A program made the position numbers and the translations under genes. From Natronomonas salsuginis (GTDB taxonomy: Archaea > Halobacteriota > Halobacteria > Halobacteriales > Haloarculaceae), in assembly GCF_005239135.1 (NCBI RefSeq), contig NZ_QKNX01000002.1, forward strand, positions 186,001 to 250,000: a stretch of 64,000 nucleotides of DNA, read 5' to 3'. Position 1 is the first letter of the stretch. Every line of letters starts with the position of its first letter. A model generated the notes under the pieces. It made no database searches. It was not told the origin of the DNA and saw nothing but the letters and a program-made list of their open reading frames with translations. This document shows, piece after piece, positions 1 to 8,281 of this stretch.

Positions 1-376
1 GGTCGGCGTCGACCGGCTCGTGCGCGTGGTCACGGGGTTATTCGCCGACACGGACGCCTCGATAACGCTGTTTCACGTCGCAGAACCGGACGAAACCGAC
101 GAGGACGCGCGAACGTTGCTCGACGGCGTCGCCGATCGGCTCACCGACGTCGGCATCGACGAGGAGCGGATCCGGCTCACGATCAGGCGCGGGGACGGAG
201 CGTTGGACTCGATCACCGAGGCCGCCGAATCGGCCGACGCGATCGTCATGGGCGAAACCGATCCCTCGATCGCCACGTTCGTCTTCGGAATGCCGGCCGA
301 GAAGGTGGCGGACAGATTCGTCGGGCCGGTGTTCATCGTCCAGCGAGAGCGGCCGGACGGGATCGAGCGCGATTGA
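1..376 (+). CDS. Universal stress protein UspA family (5' truncated)
   Basis: The reading frame is already open at the left edge (frame beginning at base 2, V-G-V-D), so the first few codons lie outside the window. About 124 residues are visible and end at a TGA. The alternating beta-strand/helix pattern of the Usp fold is clear: VGVD as strand 1, ITLFHV as strand 2, DAIVMGE as strand 4 and PVFIV as the last strand. The usual ATP-binding motif GxxGx9GS is not intact: the residues after VMGE read TDPSIATFVFGMPAEK. A nucleotide-free Usp is therefore likely. The role in stress survival is family knowledge; the ligand is unknown. The internal GTG at base 20 is probably not the true start, because similarity to the family begins before it. 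Confidence 0.85.
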   Translation, partial: VGVDRLVRVVTGLFADTDASITLFHVAEPDETDEDARTLLDGVADRLTDVGIDEERIRLTIRRGDGALDSITEAAESADAIVMGETDPSIATFVFGMPAEKVADRFVGPVFIVQRERPDGIERD

Positions 377-536
377 CCGCCGATCGTCGAAGATCGGTGA
401 TCGATCGGTGTTCCGGGGGCTTTTAACGAACCAGTCGGTTTCGGAGACTCGAACCGACGGTCGGTCGTCTGTTCGCTGGATAGCTTTTTCATTGAAGATT
501 TTCTACACAAGGGCGTTTGAATAGACATTCGAAGGC

Positions 537-543
537 CTTATAC
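537..543 (+). promoter_or_regulatory. TATA-like element of the cold-shock gene
   Basis: CTTATAC lies 27-33 nt upstream of the cspA ATG, in an AT-richer stretch. This spacing suits an archaeal promoter giving a leaderless or nearly leaderless mRNA. It is inferred from position only. Confidence 0.45.
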
Positions 544-569
544 GCGTACTCGGCATTCGTTTATTTGCA

Positions 570-764
570 ATGGCAGACGGAAAAGTTGATTTCTTCAACG
601 ACACTGGCGGCTACGGTTTCATTACGACTGAGGACTCCGACGAGGACGTGTTCTTCCACATGGAAGACGTTGGCGGCGAAGACCTTACCGAAGGCACCGA
701 GATCGAATTCGAAATCGAGGACGCCCCCAAGGGCCCCCGCGCGACGAACGTCGTCCGCGTATAA
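570..764 (+). CDS. cspA: Cold-shock domain protein (CspA family)
   Basis: A 64-residue single-domain OB-fold protein, the usual length for haloarchaeal Csp. The two RNA-binding motifs are present as GGYGFITT (RNP1-like) and VFFHM (RNP2-like), and the C-terminal strand GPRATNVVRV matches the family. The opening MADGKVDFFNDTGGYGF is the standard haloarchaeal start. It binds single-stranded nucleic acid and is thought to act as an RNA chaperone. It is monocistronic: about 190 nt of non-coding DNA precede it and about 200 nt follow before the convergent map gene. Bases 765-972 hold no gene that I can support; a T-rich stretch near 798-814 could act as its terminator. Confidence 0.95.
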   Translation: MADGKVDFFNDTGGYGFITTEDSDEDVFFHMEDVGGEDLTEGTEIEFEIEDAPKGPRATNVVRV

Positions 765-972
765 TCGATTCGAACAGCCGCCCCTGGCGGCACAACAAAC
801 TTCTACGTTTTATTCCGCGCCGAGCGGAACGATCGCATCCGGCGGGACGGTGTCACACCGCGTGTTCGAGAAAGAGCGACCGCTAACGAACCCATCGCCG
901 TAGAACTAGACGCCCGTCTCGAGGACGAACGAGGGGTCCGCGCCCAGAACTAGCGCGGACGTTCGACAGCGA

Positions 973-1866
973 CTACTGCGAGCGCGTCGTCACTTCGCAG
1001 CCGTCCTCGGTGACGATGACAGTGTGCTCCTTTTGACTGACGAGGAATCCATCGTCCTCTTTGAGAACCGGATAGCCGTGGACGACGTTCTGCTGTTTGA
1101 GCCGGCGGAGCGCCATCTCCGCCCGACGGGTGTCGAGCCACCGGCGAGCGAACGGGAGCGTCTTGAACTGCTCGACGATCTGTTCGAGCGCTTGCCTGGC
1201 GTCCCGGTTTCGGACGCTCGCCTCGCGCTCGAGGGCGAAGATCTCCTCGTCGGCCCCCTCGTTGACCTTCCCGCCGCCGTCGGTCGCGAACGGCTCGATG
1301 GCGACGACGTCGCCGACCTCGAGTTCGACGCCCCGCTCGACCGCGCGGTTCGGGATGTTCGGCTCGGTGTGTTGGTCCCAGTGGCCCAGCCCGTGCCCCG
1401 AGAGGTTGACGACTGGATTGTAGCCGTAGCCGTCGATGACGGACTCGATCTCAGCGCCGATCTCGCCGGTCTGGATTCCCGGTTCGACCACCTCGATCGC
1501 GGCCTCGAGCGCCTCCGCGGGCGCTTCGGCGAGCTCGGGATGCCCGGAGAGGTCGACGGTGACGGCGGTGTCGGCGAGCCAGCCGTCCACGTGGACCCCG
1601 ATATCGAGGTTGATCATCTCCTCGCCGAACGTCGAGTCGTCGTCGGGTTCCGGCGTGGCGTGGGCGGCCTCCTCGTCGACGCTGATGTTGACCGGGAACG
1701 CGGGTTCGCCGCCGAGTTCGCGGATTCGATCCTCGGCGTACTCGGCGATAGCGAGGTGGCTCGCGCCGACCTCGACCCGCTCGGCGGTTTCGTCTCGGAC
1801 CCGTGCGAGAATCTCGCCGGCTTCGCGGTGTTTCTCGTACTGCTCGTCGGTGAGATCGACGCTCAT
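973..1866 (-). CDS. map: Methionine aminopeptidase, type II (archaeal)
   Basis: 297 residues, the normal size for archaeal type II MetAP. It removes the N-terminal Met from nascent proteins using a dinuclear metal centre. Metal ligands of the pita-bread fold are visible: the Asp of NLDIGVHVDGW, the Asp of LADTAVTV, the His of LSGHGLGHW, the Glu of IEPFAT, and a late Glu in the C-terminal region (KEHTVIVTEDG). The insert typical of type II enzymes lies between the last two. The start is the ATG at 1866 (MSVDLTDEQYEK), which is where the family begins; the frame stays open upstream without similarity. It is divergent from the DUF63 gene, with 103 nt between starts. Confidence 0.95.
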   Translation of the reverse strand: MSVDLTDEQYEKHREAGEILARVRDETAERVEVGASHLAIAEYAEDRIRELGGEPAFPVNISVDEEAAHATPEPDDDSTFGEEMINLDIGVHVDGWLADTAVTVDLSGHPELAEAPAEALEAAIEVVEPGIQTGEIGAEIESVIDGYGYNPVVNLSGHGLGHWDQHTEPNIPNRAVERGVELEVGDVVAIEPFATDGGGKVNEGADEEIFALEREASVRNRDARQALEQIVEQFKTLPFARRWLDTRRAEMALRRLKQQNVVHGYPVLKEDDGFLVSQKEHTVIVTEDGCEVTTRSQ

Positions 1867-1969
1867 GCCCTGTCGTTCGCTGGGTCGAATGAAAGGGATT
1901 GCGTTCGAATCCGCGCGTGACCCGACGCAATCGCAACGCTTTCGACCGCCGGGACATCCGTTTGAAACA

Positions 1970-2791
1970 GTGGTACTTCCGACCGGCTTCGCGTTGCCCG
2001 CCCTCCCGTATCTCGCGGCGCTCGTCGTCGGGATGGCCGTCGCCCTCGCGGCGGTGAAGCGTCGCAGACCGCCGGTCACCGCCGCGACGGTGACCGCGCT
2101 CGCCCCATGGATGGCCGGCGGCGGCGCGCTGTATGCGCTGTATCAGGCCGGTGTCCCGCCGAAATCGATCGCTCCGCTGTTCGGCTCGCCGGCGGTCTAC
2201 GTGACGACGGGCGTACTCGCCGCACTCGTTTGGGCCGCCGTCGCCGATCGACCGGCCGACACGTGGGAGTCGACAGGAGCGCCGTTCGTGCTGGCCGGCA
2301 GCGGCGGCCTCGTGCTGCTCGCCGCCGTCGCCATCGCTGCCACCCGGCCGACCCCGAACGCGGTGGGCGCGAGCCCCTTCGTCTCGGTCGCGATTTTGCT
2401 CGTCTCGATCGGCGTCGCTGCCGCCGTCTGGACCGGCGTCCGACGCCGCTACGACGTGCATGCGACGGGAACCGTCGGGGCGTTGGCCGTCTTCGCGCAC
2501 ACGCTCGACGGCGTCTCGACGGCCGTCGGCTACGATCTGCTCGGCTTCGGCGAACAGACCCCGCTGTCGCGGATCATCATCGAAGCCAGCGCGGCGTTAC
2601 CGACGGCCGAGCTGATCGGCGCGGGCTGGCTGTTCGCGCTCGTGAAGATGGGGCTCGGCGCGCTCATCGTCGTCCTCTTTGAGGAGTACGTTCGCGCCGA
2701 GCCGGCGGAGGGGTATCTCCTCCTCGGGCTCGTCACCGCAGTCGGACTCGGCCCCGGCGCACACAACCTGCTCCTGTTCGCGATCGCCTAG
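1970..2791 (+). CDS. DUF63 family integral membrane protein
   Basis: 273 residues from a GTG start (VVLPTGFALPAL), chosen because DUF63 proteins begin with a short leader then LP-x-GF-x-LP and the first membrane segment; the next ATG (2032) would cut into that helix. About seven hydrophobic segments are visible. The conserved C-terminal part with DGVSTAVGYDLLGF, EEYVRAEP and GLGPGAHNLLLF is diagnostic of this archaeal family. Function is unknown. The conserved acidic and His residues inside the membrane suggest transport or an intramembrane enzyme, which is only a guess. It is followed 48 nt later by the kinase gene on the same strand. Confidence 0.85.
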   Translation: MVLPTGFALPALPYLAALVVGMAVALAAVKRRRPPVTAATVTALAPWMAGGGALYALYQAGVPPKSIAPLFGSPAVYVTTGVLAALVWAAVADRPADTWESTGAPFVLAGSGGLVLLAAVAIAATRPTPNAVGASPFVSVAILLVSIGVAAAVWTGVRRRYDVHATGTVGALAVFAHTLDGVSTAVGYDLLGFGEQTPLSRIIIEASAALPTAELIGAGWLFALVKMGLGALIVVLFEEYVRAEPAEGYLLLGLVTAVGLGPGAHNLLLFAIA

Positions 2792-2839
2792 GCGAAAGAC
2801 AGAAGCGATCGGGGGGAGTCGGTACACGGTACGCAAGCG

Positions 2840-3682
2840 ATGCACATCGTCTGTGCGGGACACATCAACTGGGACGTTCGGCTCCACGTCGATCGGCTGC
2901 CGACGCCGGACGGCGAGGGGCTGATCAAGCGACGACACGAATCGGGCGGCGGCAGCGCCGCGAACGTCGCGGTCGGCCTCGCCGAGTTGGGCGGGGCGTC
3001 GCACGTTCTCGGCTCGGTCGGCGACGACGAGCGGGGAGCGAAGGCGACGCGACGACTTGAAGATGCGGGCGTCGAACCCCACGTTCGAACCGTCGGGAAG
3101 GCGACGACCGTCAAATACATCCTCGTCGACGAAGCCGGCGACGTCGCCCTGCTCGGAACCGACGGCGCAAACGAATCGTTCGGTGCGGACGACCTCCCGG
3201 TCGCGACCCTCGAGGGAGCGGGTGCGCTCCACTTGACCGGCCAAGACCCAGAGACGGCGGCCGAACTCGCACGGCGAGCGTCGCCCGAAACCGTCGTCAG
3301 CTTCGATCCGGGACGGCGGGCGGCCGACCGGGACTACGATGCCGTCTTCGGACACGTCGATCTACTGTTCGTCAACGCCCGGGAAGCGCAGGCGATCGAC
3401 GTCGACGTGCCGATAATCGTGACGAAGCTCGGTGCGAAGGGCGCGACGTGGGCTGGACCCGACGGCGTCGTCGAGTCGCCTGGAATCGATGTCGAGGCGG
3501 TCGTCGATACAACCGGCGCGGGGGACGCGTTCGCTGCGGGGTTTTTCACCGCCTGGCTCGACGATCGCGATCCGGCCCGCGCACTCCGGGTCGCGAACGC
3601 CTGCGGCGCGCTCGCCGTCGGCGAGGAGGGGCCGGACGCGAACCTCTCGTGGGAGCGGATCGAGACGATGCTCGACCGGTGA
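2840..3682 (+). CDS. PfkB-family sugar kinase, candidate ribose-1-phosphate kinase
   Basis: 280 residues of the ribokinase/PfkB fold. The N-terminal substrate motif GGGSAANVAVGLAELGG and the C-terminal signature DTTGAGDAFAAGF (anion hole plus catalytic Asp) are both intact, so the enzyme should be active. It transfers the ATP gamma-phosphate to a sugar or nucleoside hydroxyl. The substrate is not readable from motifs. The uridine phosphorylase gene starts 38 nt downstream on the same strand, and a PfkB-type kinase acts on ribose 1-phosphate in the pentose bisphosphate pathway described for halophilic archaea; that makes ribose 1-phosphate the best inference. Ribokinase or nucleoside kinase activity are the alternatives. 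Confidence 0.88.
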   Translation: MHIVCAGHINWDVRLHVDRLPTPDGEGLIKRRHESGGGSAANVAVGLAELGGASHVLGSVGDDERGAKATRRLEDAGVEPHVRTVGKATTVKYILVDEAGDVALLGTDGANESFGADDLPVATLEGAGALHLTGQDPETAAELARRASPETVVSFDPGRRAADRDYDAVFGHVDLLFVNAREAQAIDVDVPIIVTKLGAKGATWAGPDGVVESPGIDVEAVVDTTGAGDAFAAGFFTAWLDDRDPARALRVANACGALAVGEEGPDANLSWERIETMLDR

Positions 3683-3720
3683 CCCGACCGACTTTTGAGC
3701 CTCCCCGTCGAGCCACCGAC

Positions 3721-4446
3721 ATGGCAAAGCAACCACACCTGTTGGTCGAATCCGGCGAGCTGGCGGACGTTGCCCTCGTGCCCGGAGATCCGGGGCGCGT
3801 CGACCGGATCGCCGACCACTGCGACGACGCCCGAACCGTCGCCGAGAACCGCGAGTACAAGCTCGTCAACGCGACCTACGAGGGCCGCGAGCTGTCGATC
3901 TGCTCTACGGGTATCGGCTCGCCGTCGGCCGCCATCGCCGTCGAGGAACTGGCCGCGGTCGGCGTCGAGACGTTCATCCGCGTCGGAACGACCGGCGCGC
4001 TCCAGTCGGAGATCGAGATCGGCGACATGGTCGTCGCGACGGGCGCGGCCAAAGACGAGGGGACGACGAAGCGCTACGAAGACGAGACGGTTCCTGCCGT
4101 CCCCGATTACGGCGTGCTCTCGGCGCTGGTCGACGCCGCGGAGACGCGGAACGCGCCCGTTCACGTCGGTCCCATCGCGACGGACGACGCCTTCTACGCC
4201 GAGAGCGACGAGTACGTCGATGGCTGGTCGGAGGCGGGACTACTCTGCGTCGAGATGGAGGCGGCCGCGCTGTTCACGCTCGCCCGCCGGAAGGGGCTCG
4301 CCGCGGGCGCGATCTGTACGGTAGACGGTAATTTGGTCGAGGGGACCCAGAAGGGCGAGACGGACGCCGAGGAGCTCCCCGAGAAGGCGAGAGACAACGT
4401 CGGGCGCGCGATCCGGATCGCGCTCGACGCCGTGACCGAACTGTAG
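3721..4446 (+). CDS. udp: Uridine phosphorylase / nucleoside phosphorylase
   Basis: 241 residues of the PNP/UDP family 1 fold. It cleaves a nucleoside with phosphate to free base and ribose 1-phosphate. Visible motifs are GDPGRVDRIA (phosphate loop), STGIGSPSAAIAVEEL, the second phosphate-binding segment RVGTTGALQ, and CVEMEAAALFTLAR, whose Met-Glu pair contacts the ribose. The start ATG at 3721 (MAKQPHLLVE) fits the family; upstream in-frame sequence belongs to the kinase's other frame. It is probably cotranscribed with the PfkB kinase, which would use its product. It ends 6 nt from the convergent channel gene. Confidence 0.92.
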   Translation: MAKQPHLLVESGELADVALVPGDPGRVDRIADHCDDARTVAENREYKLVNATYEGRELSICSTGIGSPSAAIAVEELAAVGVETFIRVGTTGALQSEIEIGDMVVATGAAKDEGTTKRYEDETVPAVPDYGVLSALVDAAETRNAPVHVGPIATDDAFYAESDEYVDGWSEAGLLCVEMEAAALFTLARRKGLAAGAICTVDGNLVEGTQKGETDAEELPEKARDNVGRAIRIALDAVTEL

Positions 4447-4452
4447 CGGGAC

Positions 4453-5634
4453 TCAGCCTCCGTTTTCCCAGTCGCCCAACAGTTCGTCGACGGCCCGTTC
4501 GGTCTCGTCGGTTCCGAAGGCCGACTCGGCGAGTAGCCGTCCACCCAAGACAGCGGGGCTCAAGACGGCGTCGGCCCCGGCGCGTTTGAGTTTTCGCACG
4601 TTCTCGCGGTCGGTCGCGGCCGCGACGATCCGAAGCGAAGGGTTGAGTTCCCGGGCAGTCAGGATGGCCATCGCGTCCTCGGCGTCGTTGTTCGTAGCGA
4701 CGATGAGCCCGCGGGCGCGCTCGATGTGCAGGCGTCGGAGCGGTTCCTCGTCGCTCGGATCGTCGGTGACGACCTCGTACCCGCGGTCCCGAAGCCGCGT
4801 TGCGTCCTCGGCGTCGCGCACGATGACGACGGCGTCGACGCCGTCGAGCGCCTCGAGGATCGGTTCTGTCAGATCGCCGTAGCCGGTGACGATGTAGTGG
4901 TTCTCCAGTAGGTCGAGTTGTTTGTCGCTCATGTTTCCAAGTGCGGTTGCGAGACGGGCTTCGATCAGCGGGCCGAGCAGCGTACCGAGGGCGACACCGA
5001 AGCTCGCGACCCCGGTCAGCAGGACGGACATCGAAAAGAGCCGCCCGAACTGCGAGGTGGCGGTGAGATCACCGTATCCGACGGTCGAGGCGGTGACGAG
5101 CGTGAAGTAGAACGCGTCCAGAACCGTGTCGACGCCGGTGAACTCCTCACGGAGCGCGTACGTTCCAACGGTGCCGTACACTTGGACGGCGAGGATCGCC
5201 GCGAGGGAGGCGAGTTGGGTCAACGAGAGGTCGACCGTGCGGACGAAATAATCTCGATTGACGAGGACGGTCGGGAGCGCGACGATCGACGTCACGACGA
5301 GCGGGAACGACAGGATGCTCGACTGCGCGAGCCCCTGCAGCCCCGTGATCGGAAGCAGGAAGATGGCCGAGTACCACGCGATCCGATAGCCCCGCTGGAG
5401 GCCGTAGACGCTCAACAGCATCAAAAAGCCGGTCATCGTCCCAGTGAATCCGGCCGTTCGAGCGACGATTTCTGGGATGTACGGGGCCAGCGGTCCCGAG
5501 ATCGCGGTCGCACCGATGTTGACGATGCCGGTGATGACCGAGAGGACGGCGACGAGACCGGTGAGCAAGACCGCAACGCGCGTCCGCAAGAGCGTCGAGG
5601 GGTCGCCGACACCGGTCGTCTGGGTGGCCGCCAT
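4453..5634 (-). CDS. Potassium channel with C-terminal RCK (TrkA-N) domain
   Basis: 393 residues. The N-terminal half has several membrane segments. A pore loop carries the K+ selectivity filter in TASTVGYGDLTAT, followed by the inner helix FSMSVLLTGVASFGVALGTLL. The C-terminal half (from about residue 240) is a Rossmann RCK domain starting HYIVTGYGDLTEPIL, with a TrkA-C-like tail. It is a ligand-gated K+ conductance in the cell membrane, relevant to osmotic and pH balance in a salt-in halophile. The start is the ATG at 5634 (MAATQTTGVG); the upstream extension is non-hydrophobic and lacks family similarity. It is divergent from two TrkA-C-like membrane proteins with a 115-nt shared promoter region. 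Confidence 0.92.
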   Translation of the reverse strand: MAATQTTGVGDPSTLLRTRVAVLLTGLVAVLSVITGIVNIGATAISGPLAPYIPEIVARTAGFTGTMTGFLMLLSVYGLQRGYRIAWYSAIFLLPITGLQGLAQSSILSFPLVVTSIVALPTVLVNRDYFVRTVDLSLTQLASLAAILAVQVYGTVGTYALREEFTGVDTVLDAFYFTLVTASTVGYGDLTATSQFGRLFSMSVLLTGVASFGVALGTLLGPLIEARLATALGNMSDKQLDLLENHYIVTGYGDLTEPILEALDGVDAVVIVRDAEDATRLRDRGYEVVTDDPSDEEPLRRLHIERARGLIVATNNDAEDAMAILTARELNPSLRIVAAATDRENVRKLKRAGADAVLSPAVLGGRLLAESAFGTDETERAVDELLGDWENGG

Positions 5635-5720
5635 TACAGCATCCGCTTGCCAACGTGTCGATAATAAGCCATCGTTCGCGCCCCGGTGCCGCGTCAATGG
5701 GGCCGCAGGTGCCGACAGTA

Positions 5721-5729
5721 GTTTATAAG
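5721..5729 (+). promoter_or_regulatory. TATA box of the TrkA-C-like membrane protein operon
   Basis: GTTTATAAG is centred 25 nt before the ATG at 5750. This predicts a leaderless transcript starting at or next to that ATG, and favours it over the out-of-frame ATG at 5743. Confidence 0.6.
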
Positions 5730-5749
5730 TAGCACCTGAGATATGAGCC

Positions 5750-6961
5750 ATGGCGCAGCCGCTTCCCGTCGAGATCCTCCTCGGGATCTATCTCGGCGTG
5801 TTAACAGGGATGTTCCCCGCCCTCGTCTCGTGGGGACTCGGGTTCATATTCAAGTACGTGACCGGCGTTTCGATTCCCGCACTCGGCGTCGTCGTGCTCG
5901 CTCTGGCGCTGGCGGGGATCAACGGTGGGTTGCTGGCGCTGAACGATCCCGCCGTCATCCAGTCCGGATCCCGGGTTATCGTCGCGTTGATCGTCGTGAT
6001 GATGCTGGCGATGTACGCCCACTCGAAAGGGGACGCGATGGGGGCGTCGGTGCCGAAGCGGCTCTCGCTGAAGAAACTCCGCGAGCGGACGCTATCGAGC
6101 GACGTCGTCGAACTAGTCGGTTCGCGAGGCGAGGTTCGGATCGAAGTCATCGGCGACGTGACCGATATGGAGGGCTACCCGCCGCTGTCCGGGGAAACGC
6201 GCGCGGAGATCCGAAACGGTGACTGGCGGCTGCCTGCGGATCTACCGATATCCGAGCTCGAAACGCGGTTCGCCGACCGGCTTCGGACCGAGCTCGACCT
6301 TGCGGATATCTCCGTGAATATCGACGATCACGGCCGGGCGTCCGTGATCGCGGCCCCGCCGTTATCGGGGATTTCGAAGCGCGTGCCGGCCGGAAAGCGC
6401 GCCGTCTCGGTCGACGCGCTGGTCCCGACCGGGCTGGCCCGAGGCGACGAAGTGACGGTTCTGGCGGGCGAGACCGAGCTCACGGGGACGGTAATCGCCG
6501 CGAAGTCCTGGATAAAAACGGATGAGACGGTGAAAACGGACGGAGGAACGGACGCGTCGACGCCCCCACCGACGACCGCCGCACCCACGACGATCGGCGG
6601 CGACGGGCGCATCACGGTCGCCGTGGATCGGTCCAAGGCGAGCACGCTGTTGGGATCCACCCGAGCGAAGGTCGTGGTCACGGCGCGGGGAACCCACCGG
6701 GAGTTCGAGTTGATCTCGCTGCTTCGTCGCGCTGGCAAGCACTTGCGAACGGTGTCGGTAAAGCCGACGGGGGAGCTAGCCGGCCAGGCGCTCGGGAGCG
6801 CGAACGTGCGGGAATCGTACGACGTCGCCGTCCTCGCGGTCAAACGACCCGACGGCTGGCTCGTCGCGCCCCGCGGTGAGGCCGACCTCCGGGCGGGTGA
6901 CGAGCTGTTCGTGGTCGGAACGCGCGACGCGTTGGACGCGTTCGAGGGGGTGGTTGCGTGA
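5750..6961 (+). CDS. Membrane protein with TrkA-C/RCK-C-like cytoplasmic domains (first of tandem pair)
   Basis: 403 residues. Three hydrophobic segments occupy roughly residues 5-95, then a long soluble region follows. It has a segment with GDVTDMEGYPPLSGETR and LETRFADRLRTEL, a Pro/Thr-rich low-complexity linker near residue 265-285, and a final RCK-C-like module (EFELISLLRRAGKHL ... GELAGQALGSANVRESYDVAVLAVKRPDGW ... LRAGDELFVVGTRDAL) of the sort that senses nucleotides or ions in K+ systems. No pore filter is visible, so it is not itself an obvious channel. The next gene is a paralogue that starts inside its stop codon. Role in K+ homeostasis is inferred from domain and neighbourhood. Confidence 0.75.
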   Translation: MAQPLPVEILLGIYLGVLTGMFPALVSWGLGFIFKYVTGVSIPALGVVVLALALAGINGGLLALNDPAVIQSGSRVIVALIVVMMLAMYAHSKGDAMGASVPKRLSLKKLRERTLSSDVVELVGSRGEVRIEVIGDVTDMEGYPPLSGETRAEIRNGDWRLPADLPISELETRFADRLRTELDLADISVNIDDHGRASVIAAPPLSGISKRVPAGKRAVSVDALVPTGLARGDEVTVLAGETELTGTVIAAKSWIKTDETVKTDGGTDASTPPPTTAAPTTIGGDGRITVAVDRSKASTLLGSTRAKVVVTARGTHREFELISLLRRAGKHLRTVSVKPTGELAGQALGSANVRESYDVAVLAVKRPDGWLVAPRGEADLRAGDELFVVGTRDALDAFEGVVA

Positions 6962-8217
6962 GCCTCGCTGGCGGGCAGTTGGCGCTCGTCGACCAACTCC
7001 TAATCGACGTCGCCAGAGTGACCGTCCTCGTCGTCACCGCCGTGGCGACCGGGATCGTCGCCGGCTTCGTCCATCGCTGGTACGCCGGGACACGCGTTCC
7101 CGATGGCCTGTCGGTGCTCGTCGGCCTGAGCGTCGTCGCGCTGTATCTCAACACCGCCGGCGCGCTCGGTGAGGTGATCGGCGGACAGGTCGAACTGCTC
7201 GCGGTGGAGACGGCGATATTCAACACGGTCACATTCTTGCTCGCGGGCGTGGCGGCGGTCGGTGGGGGCCGACTTGGCGACCGGCTCGGCGTGGGCGTCT
7301 TCGCTGTCTCGGGCGCGAAGAGCCTCGACAGCGACGTCAGTCGGATCGTTCGAACCGTGGGGCGAGTCACGACAGTCCAGCTGCCGGCGGAGATCGCTGA
7401 CATCGACGGCTACGATCCGGTGGATGCGGCGACGAAGGAGAAACTCGCCGATCAGACGCTCGTCTTCCCGCGACGCCTGACGCTCGAAGAGCTTCGGACG
7501 CGGTTCGTCGACCGGCTCCAGACGGACTACGGCGTCGGTCACGTCGACGTCGACTTCGCCGAGGACGCCACGATCGAGTACCTCGCATTGGGCGGGCGCG
7601 AGTCGGGGATCGGCCCGACGCTCCCGCCAGGAAGCGCCGCGCTGGCGGTCCGGGCCGACCCGCCGAACAACGCCAGTCCGGGCGATTTGGTGCAAGTGTG
7701 GACGAGCAGTGACGCCGGATCGAGTCCGAGTTCTGCCCCGGACGCGGATGCGGGGACGGACACAACGGCGGATGCGAACTCGAAACCTCAACGCGTGACG
7801 AACGCCGAGATCCGCGGGACCGCGGGCGACATCGTGACCCTCGCGGTGGACGAATTGGACGCGAATCGCCTCGATACGGATCGCCGCTATCGCCTCGTCA
7901 CACTCCCGGTCGAGGCCCGCGCGGACCGGGAGTTCGCCTCCCAACTCCGAACTGCCGAGGAGACGATGAGGGCCGTGACCATCGGCGAGGGGAGCGCCCT
8001 GGTCGGGGATCCGATCGGCGCGCTCGACGTCGCGATCGTCGCGGTCGGCACCGCGGACGGCGAGATTGCCGCGATCCCGACCCGCCACCGAGAGATCGGC
8101 GTCGGCGACACGCTGTACGCGATCGGTCGACCGGACCGACTGCGGAAAGTGGAAACCGCAGCGAACGCCACGGCGGGGCCCGACGTCCACGCCAGGTCGG
8201 GCGACGGACCGCTGTAA
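6958..8217 (+). CDS. Membrane protein with TrkA-C/RCK-C-like domains (second of tandem pair)
   Basis: 419 residues from a GTG that overlaps the preceding TGA by 4 nt (GTGA), so the two genes are translationally coupled. Three membrane segments lie within residues 8-105. Then comes a soluble region collinear with the upstream neighbour: compare ADIDGYDPVDAATKE and LRTRFVDRLQTDYG here with TDMEGYPPLSGETR and LETRFADRLRTEL there. A low-complexity Ser/Asp/Ala linker (about residues 245-280) again precedes the terminal RCK-C-like module (GEGSALVGDPIGALDVAIVAVGTADG, VGDTLYAIGRPDRL). The pair looks like an ancient tandem duplication and may form a hetero-oligomer. Its biochemical role is not known to me. 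Confidence 0.72.
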   Translation: MSLAGGQLALVDQLLIDVARVTVLVVTAVATGIVAGFVHRWYAGTRVPDGLSVLVGLSVVALYLNTAGALGEVIGGQVELLAVETAIFNTVTFLLAGVAAVGGGRLGDRLGVGVFAVSGAKSLDSDVSRIVRTVGRVTTVQLPAEIADIDGYDPVDAATKEKLADQTLVFPRRLTLEELRTRFVDRLQTDYGVGHVDVDFAEDATIEYLALGGRESGIGPTLPPGSAALAVRADPPNNASPGDLVQVWTSSDAGSSPSSAPDADAGTDTTADANSKPQRVTNAEIRGTAGDIVTLAVDELDANRLDTDRRYRLVTLPVEARADREFASQLRTAEETMRAVTIGEGSALVGDPIGALDVAIVAVGTADGEIAAIPTRHREIGVGDTLYAIGRPDRLRKVETAANATAGPDVHARSGDGPL

Positions 8218-8281
8218 CCGAGCATCGTTCGACGGGCGACGAATCCGTCAGAGCCAAATCCGACGACCCCTGAACCGCCAC

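Noticed and set aside
1024-1920. Long plus-strand open frame (298 codons) opposite map
   Set aside because: It mirrors the high-GC third-position pattern of the map gene, has no family similarity, and the minus strand has all MetAP metal ligands.
5743-6222. Alternative start and frame at the ATG 7 nt before the TrkA-C-like gene
   Set aside because: The frame gives an Arg-rich non-acidic product; the frame starting at 5750 continues 403 residues with clear membrane helices and an RCK-C-like domain.
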